In this document: one piece after another, positions 63,496 through 64,000 of the stretch
Layout of the letters: the number at the start of each line of letters is the position of its first letter
How positions within the stretch are numbered: the stretch's first letter is position 1
Source of the DNA: Aquirickettsia sp965229725
GTDB taxonomy: Bacteria > Pseudomonadota > Alphaproteobacteria > Rickettsiales > Midichloriaceae
Length of the DNA: 64,000 bases
Direction of reading: 5' to 3'
NCBI GenBank assembly: GCA_965229725.1
Contig: OZ245923.1
Span: forward strand, 496,001 to 560,000
Program-made: the position numbers and the translations under genes
Notes under the pieces: generated by a model
Seen by the model: only the letters and a program-made list of their open reading frames with translations
Told to the model about the DNA's origin: nothing
Databases searched by the model: none

Positions 63496-64000
63496 TCATA
63501 GTCCGTTATTTGATTTTGTAGCTTCAGATAAATTCATTGAGTGAGCTAGATTAATTGAATTTTTTAATGAATAGTCATTAATTATTTTTGGATAAATTCC
63601 TATAAAGATTACCATTATAGCAATCAAGGTTAATATTATGCGATCAGGTGTTTTTATATCCCTCAAAATCTGCAATATTTTCTCTTGGTCTCCAAAAATT
63701 ATCCTAATATATAGCCATAACATATAGGAGGCTCCTAATACCATACCTAAAGCTAATAATATTCCATATAAGGCTTTTACTTCAAATGCTCCCAGTAACA
63801 CTAAAAATTCACCTACAAAACCAGATGTAATTGGCAAACCTATCGATGCCATAACAAATACGGTGAACAGTAGAGAAAATTTAGGCATTCTTTGAGCTAA
63901 TCCTTGATAATGTTCAATTTCTTTCGTATATGTCTGCTCATATAAAATTCCTACACATAAAAAAAGTGCACTAGAAACCAAGCCGTGACTTATCATTTGA
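63496..64000 (-). CDS. nuoM: NADH-quinone oxidoreductase subunit M, C-terminal part (5' end outside window)
   Basis: About 167 residues of NuoM are inside the window. They start within QMISHGLVSSALFLCVGILYEQ and include the family segment LLFTVFVMASIGLPITSGFVGEFLVL and the helix MVLGASYMLWLYIRIIFGD. The frame continues past base 64000. NuoM is an antiporter-like proton-pumping subunit of complex I. It is immediately followed by nuoN, the standard nuo order. Confidence 0.95.
   Translation of the reverse strand, partial: QMISHGLVSSALFLCVGILYEQTYTKEIEHYQGLAQRMPKFSLLFTVFVMASIGLPITSGFVGEFLVLLGAFEVKALYGILLALGMVLGASYMLWLYIRIIFGDQEKILQILRDIKTPDRIILTLIAIMVIFIGIYPKIINDYSLKNSINLAHSMNLSEATKSNNGL

Overview
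The window is strongly AT-rich, densely packed bacterial DNA. Its gene content points to an obligate intracellular alphaproteobacterium of the order Rickettsiales. The evidence is: rickettsial-type VirB8/VirB9/VirB10/VirB11 genes, the giant (about 1,580-residue) NAD-glutamate dehydrogenase, a short alphaproteobacterial prolyl-tRNA synthetase, GapR, alpha-type SspB, an ankyrin-repeat protein, split SpoT-like (p)ppGpp hydrolase pieces and several decaying genes. It keeps functions usually missing from the genus Rickettsia (shikimate kinase, PhzF-like protein, EmrAB pump, a stand-alone LigD-type polymerase). I therefore infer a lineage outside the classical genera, for example a Midichloriaceae-like protist or invertebrate symbiont. 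That placement is inference.

Layout. 1-6.0 kb: end of nrdR overlapping murG, an M16 peptidase, a quinone oxidoreductase, folE, and a protein built of 15-16-residue repeats. 6.0-12.2 kb: glutamate dehydrogenase, holC, an HU-like protein and ssb. 12.2-15.1 kb is a zone of decay: a DegT-type aminotransferase stub, a Nudix gene, a DMT permease lacking its first membrane segment and frameshifted at a run of eight T, and an unrecognised gene split by an IS3-family remnant. 15.1-19.8 kb: glyA, tRNA-Leu(UAA), a deoxycytidylate-type deaminase, a PhzF-like gene, an OmpR-type response regulator, tRNA-Thr(UGU) and an NDUFA9-like protein. 19.9-26.0 kb: superoxide dismutase overlapping virB8-virB9-virB10-virB11, then an RTX/EF-hand-like protein where virD4 might be expected. 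26.1-35.9 kb: groES-groEL with a heat-shock-like promoter, a gene broken by two in-frame stops, secA, emrA-emrB and an ORF without a usual start codon. 35.9-43.6 kb: lepA, tsaD, tRNA-Leu(GAG), a large acidic protein with a fresh internal duplication, sspB, nusA and rimP.

44.1-45.1 kb is a gene-free stretch holding a strongly structured segment that resembles the 5' part of a group II intron, plus a 15-bp inverted-repeat element. 45.1-50.1 kb: a sensor histidine kinase, gpmI, and an MFS transporter whose C terminus is the first half of a SpoT-type HD hydrolase. The second half is an adjacent ORF in another frame. A six-copy ATAAG repeat lies just upstream of the transporter start. 50.2-52.4 kb: hsp20, then pcm overlapping a stand-alone LigD-type polymerase. 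52.4-58.2 kb: an orphan membrane-type protein, ygfZ, aroK, an anchored metallo-beta-lactamase-fold hydrolase and the ankyrin protein. 58.4-64.0 kb: a long minus-strand run, nuoM(partial)-nuoN-coaX-zf-CHCC-perM-like-gapR-proS.

Themes. Host interaction is suggested by the type IV secretion core and several candidate effectors (RTX-like, ankyrin, 16-residue-repeat and acidic proteins). Stress handling is suggested by SOD, GroESL, Hsp20, Pcm, the LigD-type polymerase and the MFS-HD locus. Respiration is represented by complex I subunits together with two homologues of mitochondrial accessory subunits. The least familiar feature is the transporter-hydrolase fusion with its split HD domain and tandem-repeat leader.
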